The notes beneath the pieces are model-generated. The model was given only the letters and a program-made list of their open reading frames with translations, was not told the origin of the DNA and searched no databases. The translations under genes were made by a program, and so were the position numbers. A DNA stretch of 64,000 bases from Nerophis ophidion. Taxonomy: Eukaryota > Chordata > Actinopteri > Syngnathiformes > Syngnathidae. Location of the stretch: positions 6,491,897 through 6,555,896 of the forward strand of contig NC_084630.1 in NCBI RefSeq assembly GCF_033978795.1. Reading direction: 5' to 3'. Positions 45,268-56,820 of the stretch are shown in pieces; within the stretch, counting starts at the first letter, position 1, and each line of letters begins with the position of its first letter.

Positions 45268-46171
45268 CAGTGGGGCAAAAAAGTATTTAGTCAGCCACCG
45301 ATTGTGCAAGTTCTCCCACTTAAAATGATGACAGAGGTCTGTAATGTTCATCATAGGTACACTTCAACTGTGAGAGACAGACTGTGAAAAAAAATCCAGG
45401 AATTCACATTGTAGGAATTTTAAATAATTTATTTGTAAATTATGGTAAAAAATAAGTATGTGGTCAACCATTCAAAGCTCTCACTGATGGAAGGAGGTTT
45501 TGCCTCAAAATCTCACGATACATGGCCCCATTCATTCTTTCCTTAACACGGATCAATCGTCCTGTCCCCTTAGCAGAAAAACAGCCCCAAAGCATGATGT
45601 TTCCACCCCCATGCTTTACAGTAGGTATGGTGTTCTTGGGATGCAACTCAGTATTCTTCTTCCTCCAAACATGACGAGTTGAGTTTATACCAAAATGGAT
45701 ACATGGATGATACAGCAGAGGATTGGGAGAATGTCATGTGGTCAGATGAAACCAAAATAGAACTTTTTGGTATAAAATCAACTCGTCATGTTTGGAATAC
45801 TGAGTTGCATCCCAAGAACACCACACCTACTGTGAAGCATGGGGGTGGAAACATCATGATTTGGGGCTGTTTTTCTGCTAAGGGGACAGGACGATTGATC
45901 CGTGTTAAGGAAAGAATGAATGGGGCCATGTATCGTGAGATTTTGAGCCAAAACCTCCTTCCATCAGTGAGAGCTTTGAATGGTCGACCAAATACTTATT
46001 TTCCACCACAATTTACGAATAAATTCTTTAAAATTCCTACAATGTGAATTCCTGGATTTTGTCTCTCACAGTTGAAGTGTACCTATGATGAAAATTACAG
46101 ACCTCTGTCATCATTTTAGGTGGGAGAACTTGCACAATCGATGGCTGACTAAATACTTTTTTGCCCCACTG
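45268..46171. mobile_element. Palindromic (fold-back) Tc1 element
   Basis: Ends CAGTGGGGCAAAAAAGTATT and its complement lie between TA at 45266-45267 and 46172-46173. Both arms carry the same transposase segment on opposite strands: minus frame 45646-45464 and plus frame 45679-46047, each with VKHGGGNIM, SAKGTGRLIRVKERMNGAMY and LLPSVRALNG. The spacer of about 66 bp (about 45698-45763) plus the start of the right arm encodes ENVMWSDETKIELFG with the first catalytic Asp. Neither arm holds the HTH or the later catalytic residues, so it is non-autonomous. Confidence 0.92.
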
Positions 46172-46173
46172 TA

Positions 46174-46671
46174 GGTGTCTGGTTAAGAAGGAAGATTAAA
46201 GACCTTAGCAACACCTGGTAGAAGGTCCCCACAAAGGGACAGAGGATAGGGGGTCGTAGGTCACCGGACCCAAATCATCCAAGATTGACTCTCAAATAAA
46301 CTGGGTGTTGGCCGGACTGATCGACATCAAGGTTTGACCCAAGAGTAGAGGAGGTTCTTCAGGAAAGGTATTTAAACACAATGTTCCGACAAGGCAGCAG
46401 AATGAAGAGATCTGGCACTTCTTCTCCTCGATTTGCAAATCGATTCCGAGGCTCGCTGGAACAAAATTAAGTATTTTGTTCGACGATTCCTCTTGGCGTC
46501 TCCTTGGCCCATCACCCATCACACGACCGTCAAATATACAATAATGCGAAACACCACTTTACATAGCCACTGACGCTGTGGTCAAGGTTGCAATTGCCAC
46601 AAAACCCCCGTTGAGATATTCAACACTCTATTGCCATCTGGCGGCTAAAGTGCAAAGTGTCACATTGAGTT
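46174..46671. other. Apparently unique intronic sequence
   Basis: No repeat or exon is recognised here. Confidence 0.5.
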
Positions 46672-47763
46672 TGTGACGAACCCCAAGATGCAGAGAAGGT
46701 GGCAGGCATAATGCAGGTAAAAATGATTTAATTTAACCATAAAACAAGAAGAAACTAAAGGGTACAAAAAAAAGGCGCGCACAAGGCGGAGAACAAACTT
46801 GGCTATGAACAAAAACGGGGCGGCGTGGCGCAGTGGGGAGGGTGGCCGTGTGCAACCCGAGCGTCCCTGGTTCAATCCCCACCTAGTACCAACCTAGTCA
46901 CGTCCGTCTGAGCAAGACACTTCACCCTTGCTCCTGACGGGTGCTGGTTGGCGCCTTGCATGGCAGCTCCCTCCATCAGTGTGTGAATGTGTGTGTGAAT
47001 GGGTAAATGTGGAAGTAGTGTCAAAGCGCTTTGAGTACCTTGAAGGTAGAAAAGCGCTATACAAGTAAAACCCACTTATTTAACTTAAATGTTTGGCATT
47101 GAGCTGAACATGCTGGTTAGCGCCTTGCATGGCAGCTCCCTCCATCAGTGTGTGAATGTGTGTGTGAATGTGTAAATGTGGAAGTAGTGTCAAAGCGCTT
47201 TGAGTACCTTGAAGGTAGAAAAGCGCTATACAAGTAAAACCCACTTATTTAACTTAAATGTTTGGCATTGAGCTGAACATGCTGGTTAGCGCCTCGCATG
47301 GCAGCTCCCTCCATCAGTGTGTGAATGTGTGTGTAAATGGGTAAATGTGGAAGTAGTGTCAAAGCGCTTTGAGTACCTTGAAGGTAGAAAAGCGCTATAC
47401 AAGTACAACCCATTTATCATTTATTTATCATTTAAAACTAGCACAAAGCCTTACTGTGGACTACACACAAAAACACTTACTGTAACACGAAGGAATTATG
47501 ACATGACAGGTAGTGGTGACATCGACACGACAATAATCCAGCACTGACTGAAGGAGAAAGCAAGTCTAAATAGTGCCTGGCTGATTGACACCAGGTGTGG
47601 CCAGGTGCCAGTTAGCCACAGCTGAGGGGACACAGCACTCAGGGAGACAAACAGGAAACAGAACCAAATATAAGAGCGCTGACAGGAACTTAAGACAGAA
47701 AACAAAGACAAATGCAGAGGAAAAACTAAGACATGGACCAAACTGTTAGGTACAAACCTGACA
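46672..47763 (-). mobile_element. Solo LTR-like element (family 3) with SINE-B inside
   Basis: Ends TGTGACGAACCCC and ACAAACCTGACA, with GGAGAACAAACTTGGCTATG near the left, as in LTR family 1, and TAAATAGTGCCTGGCTGATT inside. The minus-strand reading (TGTCAGG...CGTCACA) has LTR-like TG...CA ends. The flanking 5-mers GAGTT and CAAGG do not match, so a target duplication is not supported. Confidence 0.5.
46818..47424 (+). mobile_element. SINE-B with 3' part amplified in tandem
   Basis: A full SINE-B (GGGGCGGCGTGGCGCAGTGG, GGTTCAATCCCC) ends near 47075. About 169 bp, including GCTGGTTAGCGCCTTGCATG to AGCGCTATACAAGTAAAACC and a linker TTTGGCATTGAGCTGAACAT, is repeated twice more, at about 47109 and 47279. 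The head is present only once. Confidence 0.9.
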
Positions 47764-47839
47764 CAAGGCCCCCAGTTCGCTCGAGTATACGTGGCACCGG
47801 CCGAAAATGCATAATAAAGAAGGGAAAAAACATATATAC

Positions 47840-48573
47840 ATCGCACTGAAGTATAAGTCGCATTTTTGGGGGAAATTTATTTGATAAAATCCAACGCCAA
47901 AATAGATATTTCAAAGGCAATTTAAAATAAATAAAGAATAGTGAACAACAGTCTGAATAAGTGTACCTTATATGACGCATAAAAAACCCCAACAAAGAAC
48001 GTACCTGGTATGTTAACATAACATATTATGGTAAGAGTCATTCAAATAACTATAACATATAGAACATGCTATCGTTTACCAAACAATCTGTCACTCCTAA
48101 TCAAATAAATCTAATTGAATCTTCTTCCTCGATGTCGCTTCTAAACAACTCTGCCAACTCCAAAGGTATGCACCGCTTCCTCTTGTCGTTTTCTGCTGCA
48201 TATTTCACTACGTCCAGCTTGTAATCTGCAGTACATGATTTCCTTTTCGGGTGCCATTTTTATCAGCCCTTCTCAGTTTTTATAAGTTCTCGCCAACGAT
48301 GAAACGATCCATTTATAATAGCTACAGCAGTAGCATATAGCAGTTAGCATTCCATGACCCACAATGCACTTCTGCCATGACCCTCCCCCGCCGAATTCTT
48401 ATTGGTTGACGTGTGTGTGACGATTGCTGACATTTTCTTCGTCTCTTCCGCGAATGAGATAAATATTATTATTTGATATTTTACGGTAATGTCTTAATAA
48501 TTTCACACATAAGTTGCTCCGGAGAATATGTCGCACACAATGAAAAAAACTGCGACTTATAGTCCGAAAAACA
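47840..48573. mobile_element. MITE with AAGTCGCA-type termini
   Basis: GAAGTATAAGTCGCATTTTT at the left is mirrored by ACTGCGACTTATAGTCCG at the right. It is a different sequence from the MITE at 21321 but similar in layout. No ORF of note. Confidence 0.6.
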
Positions 48574-48691
48574 CTGAAGTCACGTTTCATGTGTCGGGTA
48601 AACCGCGACGAATGGGGCCTGATGAATCCCCTTCCTGAGTGAATTAATTAACTCATACTATGTTTTGCATATGGTGAGTGTTTATATTATA

Positions 48692-48960
48692 GGGACGGCG
48701 TGGCGCAGTGGAAAAGTGGCCGTGCGCAACCCGAGGGTCCCTGGTTCAAATCCCACCTAGTACCAACTTCGTCACGTCCGTTGTGTCCTGAGCAAGACAC
48801 TTCACCCTTGCTCCTGATGGGTGCTGGTTAGCGCCTTGCATGGCAGCTCCCTCCATCAGTGTGTGAATGTGTGTGTGAATGGGTAAATGTGGAAGTAGTG
48901 TCAAAGCGCTTTGAGTACCTTGAAGGTAGAAAAGCGCTATACAAGTACAACTCATTTATG
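48692..48960 (+). mobile_element. SINE-B, full length
   Basis: Head GGGACGGCGTGGCGCAGTGG, box B GGTTCAAATCCC, tail AGCGCTATACAAGTACAACT and TTTA repeats. Confidence 0.93.
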
Positions 48961-49254
48961 TATTTATTTATTTATATTCATCTTGGAGGAAGCAAACCGC
49001 CTGTTTAACTAGTAGAGATTTCAATTTGGGGACATACTAACATAGGGCCCTTGATTATTGACATTTGTGTGTGGATTGGATTAGGTCTGGCGGAAGAAAA
49101 GGCAATAAAGGCGATGATTAGCTTGATGTCAACGACCTGCATCTGTTGTCTTTCCAAAGACTATCTCTTTTTATGGTTAGGGGGTGCTGTCCTGACTTAG
49201 CACACACCCAGAGACAGGAAAGAGAAATATAAAACTGATGGTTTGGCTTATTTT
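48961..49254. other. Spacer without recognised feature
   Basis: This lies between the SINE-B tail and the LINE 3' end; I see nothing definite in it. Confidence 0.5.
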
Positions 49255-51162
49255 CATTTTCATTTTTCATTTTTTTTATTTATCTCATTCATTGATGTGC
49301 ATTTAGAATGATCAATAATTATATCACAATTATACAATTTAAATTCACACAATTCCTGAGAAGGAGCAGGATGAAGAAAATCTTATAATTTCCTGCCCCC
49401 TTTGACATAGTACATTATCTTACTTCATGAATGTCATTTAAGCCGACACATACATCCAAATGGAATGAAACAATCAAAAACAAAAAACACAAGAAAAACA
49501 CAACAAGTGCAAAACTTCATAAAGTATAAACCAAACCAAGAAAATAATAGTAATAATATAATATAGACCTCACGGAATGATACAGCGCAAATACAAAACC
49601 AGACAAAAAATAAGTAAAACAATAAATAAAAAACAAAATGTAAACACTTATGGCTGTCCATATGATCTTATCGTTCTCTCTTTATATATTGTTTTCAATT
49701 GGAATATATTTTTACAGTTTTTTATCTCGTTGTAAAGAGAATTCCACAATTTTACCCCCACCACTGATGTACACATTTGTTTTAAAGTTGTCCTTGAATA
49801 TTGTTGTTTGAAATGACCTTTTCTTCTATGCTCTGTATTCTCAGAAGTGATGACAAACATTTTTTGTAAATTTGCTGGTAATGTTTTACTTCTAGCCTTA
49901 AACATGACACACAATGTCTGTAGCTTTACTAGCTCCTGTAGTTTCAATAGTCCAGAGTTAATAAATAAAATGTTAGTTTGTTCTAAGTAATGTACTTTAT
50001 GAATTATCCTTATAGCTCTTTTCTGTAATTGATACAATGCCTTTATGTTACTCTTATATGTGTTCCCCCACACTTCCACACAGTAGCTGATATATGGCAA
50101 TATAAGTGCACAATACAATATACGCATTGCCCTATAATCTAACACATATTTTACCTTGTTTAATATAAAAATACTCTTAGACATCTTTTTTCGTACATGT
50201 GCAATATGAGATTTCCATTTCAGACCATCATCCAGTATCACTCCTAAAAATCTAAGTTCAGAAACCCTTTCAATATCAATTCCATCTATCGACAGTTTGA
50301 TGGTGTCCTCTCTTTTCCTCTTACCAAAAATCATAAACTTTGTTTTTTTCACATTTAATGATAATTTGTTGACATCAAACCATCTCTTAAGTTTAATCAT
50401 TTCCTGTTCAATAAGTATCGATAACGCTTTTAAGTCATGTCCCGAACTATAAAAGTTGGTGTCGTCCGCAAATAAAACAAATTTCAATGACTTTGATACC
50501 TCACATATATCGTTAATATACAAAATAAACAATTTAGGTCCCAAAACCGAACCGTGTGGAATTCCACATTCAATCCTCATTTGTTCAGATGTATTACCCA
50601 AAAAATCCACAAACTCTTGTCTATTATCTAAATAACTTCTTAGCCATTCTAAAACTACTCCTCTCACACCAAGTGAATGCAACTTGGACAATAATATAGA
50701 ATGATCTATTGTGTCAAATGCTTTTTTAAGATCGATAAACACACCGATAGTGTATTTCCTATTATCAGTTTCTGTTGCTATATCCTCCATTATATTCATT
50801 ACAGCTGAAGCAGTGGATCTATTAGTTCGGAATCCATACTGGCTCTCACTCAACAGCATGTTCTTCTCAATAAAACTGTCAAATTTTTCTACAAATATTT
50901 TTTCAATTATTTTAGAAAATGGTGACAGCAGTGACACTGGTCTGTAATTAGTAAATATATGTTTATCTCCCGTTTTATAGAGTGGAATTACTTTTGCTAC
51001 CTTCATTCTATTTGGAAAAGTCCCTGTTTGAAAAGAGAGATTAAAAACATAACATAGAGGTTTGATGATACAGTCAATAGTCTTTTTTACAATTATCCAA
51101 GATAGGAGTGCCTCGTTTTTGACTCGACCTCCTCCAGGCACTGCAGTCCTGTATAATGACAC
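49255..51162 (-). mobile_element. 5'-truncated LINE, Rex1/CR1-like group
   Basis: It comprises the ORF at 51162-49648 and about 390 bp of 3' UTR. The UTR contains GGGGGCAGGAAATTATAAGA and CTTCATCCTGCTCCTTCTCA, a stem-loop-like pair, and an A/T-rich end near 49255. The endonuclease domain is absent. Confidence 0.75.
49648..51162 (-). pseudogene. LINE reverse transcriptase, long open frame
   Basis: 504 codons without a stop. From about residue 55 the order is RT motif 1 region MKVAKVIPLYKTGDKHIFTN and YRPVSLLSPFSKIIEKI; SQYGFRTNRSTASAV; FIDLKKAFDTIDHSIL (first catalytic Asp); GIPHGSVLGPKLFILYINDI; FVLFADDTNFYSSG (catalytic FADD); LSLNVKKTKFMIFGK; LRFLGVILDD. A C-terminal domain follows, with YQLQKRAIRIIHKVHYLEQT and VGVKLWNSLYNEI. 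Catalytic residues look intact, where GIPQGSVLGP is usual and Gln is His here. It copies LINE RNA into DNA at the target site. The first ~25 residues are foreign, so the Met is not native. It lacks the endonuclease (a full ORF is usually near 900-1000 residues) and is therefore inactive but young. Rex1/Babar is the likely family; another CR1/L2-clade LINE is possible. Confidence 0.88.
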
Positions 51163-52159
51163 TCACTCGTAACAAAGCAACTTTTGATTCAGTAAAGAGT
51201 CTCCGACGTCTCGTTTGATCCAGCCGCACTAATATTTCAATTGTATCCATCCATCTCTATTTATGTGAACAAATCCAGTTTCTAAACTACTGAATGGAAG
51301 GTTGATGCTATAACAACTGCGTGGTGCTTTTTGGACTACTTTCATGCCACAAATGTCCACTTTAAAAGGTTCCCGTGCTGCGAAAAGGCTAACAATAAAG
51401 TCTGCAAGACAAGAAGAAAAGAATGAAGGCAATTTCATGCCTTTGCTTCTGATGGGGCACCAAGCTGATAATTTAATCAGTAGTGAAAGACTAGCCGCAC
51501 TGCTCTGCAGGTTCAACCAATATAACTGTGGTTCATTTAGTTCATATATTCATTTATTGGTAAAACAGTAAAGGGATATAAAGGGGCCGGTTATACAAAA
51601 GTTGATCCCTGGGAGGGATACAATATGTGAAAAAAATAATACTGCGTTTGGAGTGAAGATGTGTGGTGACCATCCATCAGTGTTTGTTGACTAAACATTT
51701 TGGTCGTAGTTATCGTCAAAGACCCCTGACTAAAATAAGACAATAACAAGTCAAAACAAATGCAAAAACAATGACAAAACTATTTTACAGTTTAGTCGAG
51801 GAATAAAAACAAAGACGAAAATAATTGACAAATCCAATCTTATTTATTTTCGTCTTTAGATGGGCGAGACAAGTTGGGAATCTATCCAATCACAGTAGCG
51901 TGCAGGAATGGGGCGGGGTTAAATCACTGCGGGGATCCAATCAGAACCACAACTACGAAACCACGGTGTTCGGGAAAACAAGACTATATTGTTGGGATGT
52001 AACGATGACGGCGACAACACTCCCGACGGTTAGTATTACCTTTTTTAAATCAAAATGATCTGAAAACCGATAACTGCACTTTTATGAACTCACAGGCTTT
52101 GGCGGACTTACTAGCGCCAGCTCGCTGGTTTAAATATTAACATAAAAACTAGAGACACA
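51163..52159. other. Unresolved intronic sequence
   Basis: A minus-strand frame at 51516-51229 (95 codons) shows no recognised domain. 51890-52030 is GC-richer (GGGGCGGGGTTAAATCACTG) without features. No repeat ends are recognised. Confidence 0.5.
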
Positions 52160-52476
52160 ACCGTGACGACAACGACATGGACTACATATTTATTTATTTT
52201 TGGGTGGTGTGTGTAATGTTATTTATTTTCAATGGAACGTTTAAAGTTTTGGTGTTGTTTACTGGTGTCATATTGCAGTCTACACGTATCTCCTACGTGC
52301 GGCTAGCATCTACTGGTCACACTTATAATTACACCATGTACCAAATAAAATTGCTGTGAGGTCGGTAAGCATAACTAGAATAATTCCGTACATTAGGAGC
52401 ACCGGGTTATAAGGCGCACTGTCGATCTTTGAGAAAATGAAAAGATTTTAAGTGCGCCTTATAGTCCGAAAACTAC
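52160..52476. repeat. Right-end fragment of the TATTTTCCGGAC MITE
   Basis: TATTTTCAATGGAACGTTTA through GAGCACCGGGTTATAAGGCG to TATAGTCCGAAAACTACG matches 22690-22937. Confidence 0.75.
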
Positions 52477-53035
52477 GTTAAGGGTGGTCGTCGGTGTGGG
52501 AGCATTTTCCAGGCATGTCCAGGGGTTAAAATGGGTGCCTGTTGGCAGACAAAATTGGTGATTGTGTATAAAATGTGATTAATTGTGCAGCCCTATCTGT
52601 CATAGATTCTTTGACCAGAGGTTTTTTTAGCAGTAAAACTTTGAAAACACCAAAGCACTCCTGCATTTTGGATCTTGTACCAGTCTAAACTAGGGTTGTA
52701 CGGTATTAGTATAGTACCGCGATACTAATGAATCATATTCGGTACTAAACCGCCTCTGAAAAGTACTGGTAATTCACTGTAATGATACCAAGTACAGTAA
52801 CGTATCTAGTCAGTACGACTATAATTATGTCAATATTTTTTTGCATCACAACATCCTCATTTGTTTTGTTTTTTTAATTTATGTTTGTAAACACAGAAAA
52901 TACGTCCCTGAACACATGAGGACTTTGAATGTGATCAATGTATGATCCTGTAATGACTTGGTATCGGATGGATACCCAAATTTGTGGCATCATCCAAAAC
53001 TAATGTAAAGTATCAAACAACAGAAAAACCACAAT

Positions 53036-53884
53036 GTGGGGGGGTAGCCCGTGGACTTGCAGCGAAACGGGGTGTGCCAGGACCGGCTTCGAGATCAGCG
53101 ACAGGTGCGTAGATGGCCCACCTGGGCCTGATTATCTAATCACCTGTCGCTATGTTAAAAGGCAGCAGCCAGGGAGGAGAGGTGGTGGAGCATGAGCGAG
53201 ACAAATTATAAACTGGAGAGAAACCATTCATGTGCTTAGTTTGTTAGTGAACGATTGCTGAAAACACACGGAAGACAATTTATTGGAAAATAAAACATTA
53301 TTGTCAACATGGAGGCCCTGCGATGAGGTGGCGACCTGTCCAGGGTGTACCCTGCTTACCGCCCAAATGCAACTGAGATAGGCGCCATAGACCCCCTGCG
53401 ACCCCAAAAGGGACAAGCGGTAGGAAATGAATGGATGGATGTCAACATGGAAGAGCCTGGCATGTCGGTGATTGATGGTCCGAAGAACCCGAAAGGGAGA
53501 GCCGTCAGGGTGTCATCCTTCCCTGCCTCCGGTGTTCCGGCCATGTTGGGCGCCAAATTATGGAAGACTCTCGATTCCTTCCATGTTGACAACAATGTTT
53601 TGTTTTCCAATAAATTGTCTTTTGTGTGCTTTTCAGCTGTCGTTCAATAACAAACTAAGCACATAAATGGTTTCTCTCCAGTGTATAGTTTGTCTCGCTC
53701 TCGCTCTCACTCATGCTCCACCACCAACTCTTCTCTCCTCTCCGGCTGCTGCCTTTTAACAGAGCAACAGGTGATTAGGTAATCAGGCCCAAGTGGGCCT
53801 TCTACACACCTGTCGCTGATCTTGAAGCCGCTTCTGGCACACCCTTTTTCGCTGCAGGTCCGCAGGCCACGCCCCCCGCACATA
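53036..53884. mobile_element. LTR pair in inverted orientation with short leader
   Basis: The left arm (53036-53312; TGTGGGGGGGTAGCCCGTGG, ATCAGCGACAGGTGCGTAGA, TTAAAAGGCAGCAGCC) and right arm (~53584-53884, complement) are diverged inverted copies of one LTR. The leader between them includes TTTGGCGCCCAACATGG on the minus strand, which looks like a primer-binding site, then a short frame beginning MAGTPEAGKDDTLTALPFGF that may be the start of gag. Proper LTR retrotransposons have direct repeats, so this is rearranged. A SINE-C fragment lies at 53314-53436. Confidence 0.7.
53314..53436 (+). mobile_element. 5'-truncated SINE-C with TGTCAACATGGA duplication
   Basis: GGCCCTGCGATGAGGTGGCG to AATGAATGGATGGA, flanked on both sides by TGTCAACATGGA. 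It is inserted in the LTR arm end. Confidence 0.85.
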
Positions 53885-54286
53885 TAAGTTATTACATTTT
53901 AACAGAAGTGTAGTTAGAACATGTTCAAATAGAAAATAACCATATAGTAACAGTAACTGAACGATTAGATTAATAATACATTTTCTACCACTTGTCCTTA
54001 ATAATGTTGTCAAAATAATACAATGATAAATGACACAATATGTTACTGCATATCTCAGCAGATAAATTACGAGTGTTTGTTTACTTACTAATAAAAGACA
54101 AGTTGTCTTGTATGCTCACTATTTTATTTAAGGACACACTTTTAATAAGGAATATATGTTTAATGTACTGTAAGATTTTTTGTCAAAGAAAAGCCAATAA
54201 TGCTATTTTTTGTGGTCCCCTTTATTTCGAAAAATACAGAAAGTTATCGAAATATTTTGGTACCGGTACAGAAATATGGGTAGTTT

Positions 54287-54827
54287 GTGTTTTGTTTGAT
54301 AGCATGACGAGCCATTTGGTGGAGTGAAACTTTTAAGGTAAAGCAGATCCTTGCCTTGAGATTTTATCATCCTTTTTTTTTTTTATAACTGACAAAAGAA
54401 ACAGACCAAACCAAATGACAGCTTTGAAAATGATAATAATAGTGATGGGAAAAGTCTGGCCCCCTGGTCCTTAGCTTTCTGAAAATGTAGCCCTTCGTCG
54501 CCCGGAACAATTTAGTGGCACAGCCCTGGTGTATAAAGTAACGAATGTGTTTCCTGGGATTGACTGGCGACCAGTCCAGGATTTCCAAGGTTTGGCTGGA
54601 ATGTGCTCTGGCTTCCGAGATCCATGGACATACACACACAGAAAGTAACCTTGCAACCTTTCTTGGATCATTTTCAATGTCACATAGACATCTTGCTAAG
54701 CCTCAATCTTTTACAAACAAGGGTGACAAGACACAAAATGGCACTAAAAGCGCAGAATAGAAATGGTTGTCAGTTGTTCAAGTCACTTTTAGCATGACAA
54801 TTTTTTGGATGTTGAGTTGAGCAGGAA
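54287..54827. other. Unresolved, mostly unique sequence
   Basis: GATTGACTGGCGACCAGTCC and CTCTGGCTTCCGAGATCCAT near 54560-54625 resemble a degenerate SINE-C body, too diverged to delimit. Confidence 0.45.
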
Positions 54828-54912
54828 CTGGTATTGTTTCCATATAAGTTGGGAAATTGTGCTAGATGTAAATAAAAACGGAATGCGATGATTTGCGAAT
54901 CATTTTCAAGTG

Positions 54913-55152
54913 AAGTGAAGTGAATTATATTTATATAGCGCTTTTTCTCTAGTGACTCAAAGCGCTTTACATAGTGAAACCCAATATCTAAGTTACATTT
55001 AAACCAGTGTGGGTGGCACTGGGAGCAGGTGGGTAAAGTGTCTTGCCCAAGGACACAACGGCAGTGACTAGGATGACAGAAGCGAGAATCGAACCTGCAG
55101 CCCTCAAGTTGCTGGCACGGCCACTCTACCAACCGAGCTAAACCGTCCCACC
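54913..55152 (-). mobile_element. SINE-A, full length
   Basis: Minus strand GGGACGGTTTAGCTCGGTTG, box B GGTTCGATTCTC, tail AAAAGCGCTATATAAATATA. It splits the Tc1 left inverted repeat. Confidence 0.92.
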
Positions 55153-55782
55153 TAAACCGTAGCATATTCAACCCATATTCAGTTGAATATGCTACAAAGA
55201 CAACATATTTGATGTTCAAACTGATAAACTTTTTTTTTTTTTTGCAAATAATCATTACATTTAGAATTTGATGCCGGCAACACGTGACAAAGAAGTTGGG
55301 AAAGGTGGCAATAAATACTGATAAAGTTGAGGAATGCTCATCAAACACTTATTTGGCACATCCCACAGGTGTGCAGGCTAATTGGGAACAGGTGGGTGCC
55401 ATGATTGGGTATAAAAACAGCTTCCCAAAAAATGCTCAGTCATTCAAAAGAAAGGATGGGGCGAGGTACACCCCTTTGTCCACAAGTAGTTTAAGAACAA
55501 CGTTTCTCAAAGTGCAATTGCAAGAAATTTACGGAATTCAATATCTACGGTCCATAATATCATCAAAATGTTCAGATAATCTGGAGAAATCACTCCATGT
55601 AAGCGGCATGGCCGGAAACCAACATTGAATGACCGTGACCTTCGATCTGTATCAAAAACTGACATCAATCTCTAAAGGATATCACCACATGGGCTCAGGA
55701 ACACTTCAGAAAACCACTGTCACTAAACACAGTTCCCAAACGTTTATTGAGTGTTGTTAAAAGATGTAACAAAGTGGTGAAC

Positions 55783-56214
55783 TGTTCGAATAATTATGTA
55801 TATATTATCATCATAACTGTATGCTTAAGGGCCGTTACTATAAAGTATTGTCAATTTGTGCTGAAGCGTTTTTTTCTGTATTTGTGCTGAGCTAGCAATC
55901 TGAGAGATAGCTTGCCTTTCTTTCCTATGAGTGTTCTGTCCAGATTCCGCATGCTGACTGCCAAGGCCAAACTTTGTGTTCTGGGACCAGCACAAGAACA
56001 GACTGGGCGATAGCACCAAGTGTCAATGATGTAATAGGGATTTCCCTAATAAATACAGGAGGCACGCAGGCTGTTCTTTAGAACGTTGTTTGGATCTGTG
56101 ACTAGAGTACAGCCCAAAACACGTGTCTCCTCATGAGCTCTATTTAACCCTGTCTCTGCTTGGTTCCTTGGTTCTTGTCTGATTAATAGATGTCACCAGT
56201 GTTCGAACCTGACA
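55783..56214 (+). mobile_element. Solo LTR (family 4), 432 bp, 4-bp target duplication
   Basis: TGTTCGAATAA to GAACCTGACA, flanked by GAAC at 55779-55782 and 56215-56218. The Tc1 copy at 19382 shows an uninterrupted junction (GGGCTTGTTCACCAC on plus), supporting clean insertion. It contains AATAAATACAGGAGGC, a polyadenylation-type signal. A retrovirus-like or Gypsy origin is possible; no coding sequence remains. Confidence 0.8.
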
Positions 56215-56302
56215 GAACATGCCCTTTCCCAACTACTTTGGCATGTGCTGCAGGCAGGAAATTCTAAATGGATTATTATTTGCAAAAAAAAAATAAAGTT
56301 TA

Positions 56303-56688
56303 TCAATCAATCAATCAATCAATGTTTATTTATATAGCCCCAAATCACAAATGTCTCAAAGGACTGCATAAATCATTACGACTACAACATCCTCGGAAGA
56401 ACCCACAAAAGGGCAAGGAAAACTCACACCCAGTGGCCAGGGAGAATTCACACCCAGTGGGACGCCAGTGACAATGCTGACTATGAGAAACCTTGGAGAG
56501 GACCTCAGATGTGGGCAACCCCCCCCCTCTAGGGGACCTAAAGCAATGGATGTCGAGCGGGTCTAACATGACACTGTGAAAGTTCAATCCATAGTGGCTC
56601 CAACACAGCCGCGAGAGTTCAGTTCAAGCGGATCCAAGACAGCAGCGAGAGTCCCGTCCACAGGAAACCATCTCAAGCGGATCAGCAT
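56303..56688 (-). repeat. L2-like LINE 3' fragment
   Basis: Same body as 13837-14283, without the poly-C expansion. It interrupts the Tc1 3' UTR after AATAAAGTTTA. Confidence 0.87.
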
Positions 56689-56820
56689 GAGTTTGATCAA
56701 ATATCTTGTCTTTGTAGTGCATTCAATTGAATATGGGTTGAAAAGGATTTGCAAATCATTGTATTCCGTTTATATTTACATCAAACACAATTTCCCGACT
56801 CATATGGAAACGGGGTTTGT

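Larger units (their letters stand above)
52690..54286. mobile_element. hAT-4 copy interrupted by inverted LTRs
   Basis: Left end CTAGGGTTGTACGG and right GGTACCGGTACAGAAATATG correspond to 12333-15950. The shared inner sequence (GGACTTTGAATGTGATCAAT, CACAATATGTTACTGCATAT) is split at 53035/53885. Confidence 0.75.
54828..56820 (+). mobile_element. Tc1-type element nested with SINE-A, solo LTR and L2
   Basis: Left end near GGTATTGTTTCCATATAAGT, right end CATATGGAAACGGGGTTTGTA at 56820. Pieces 54828-54912, 55153-55782, 56215-56302 and 56689-56820 rejoin in family order. The transposase region after about 55450 is shrunken: an HTH-like GCAATTGCAAGAAATTTACG remains, then the DNA jumps from the CACTGTCACTAAACACAGTT region to the 3' UTR, losing the catalytic domain. 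Confidence 0.85.

Noticed and set aside
51229..51516. 95-codon minus-strand frame next to the LINE
   Set aside because: It is not in frame with the LINE ORF and no family is recognised.
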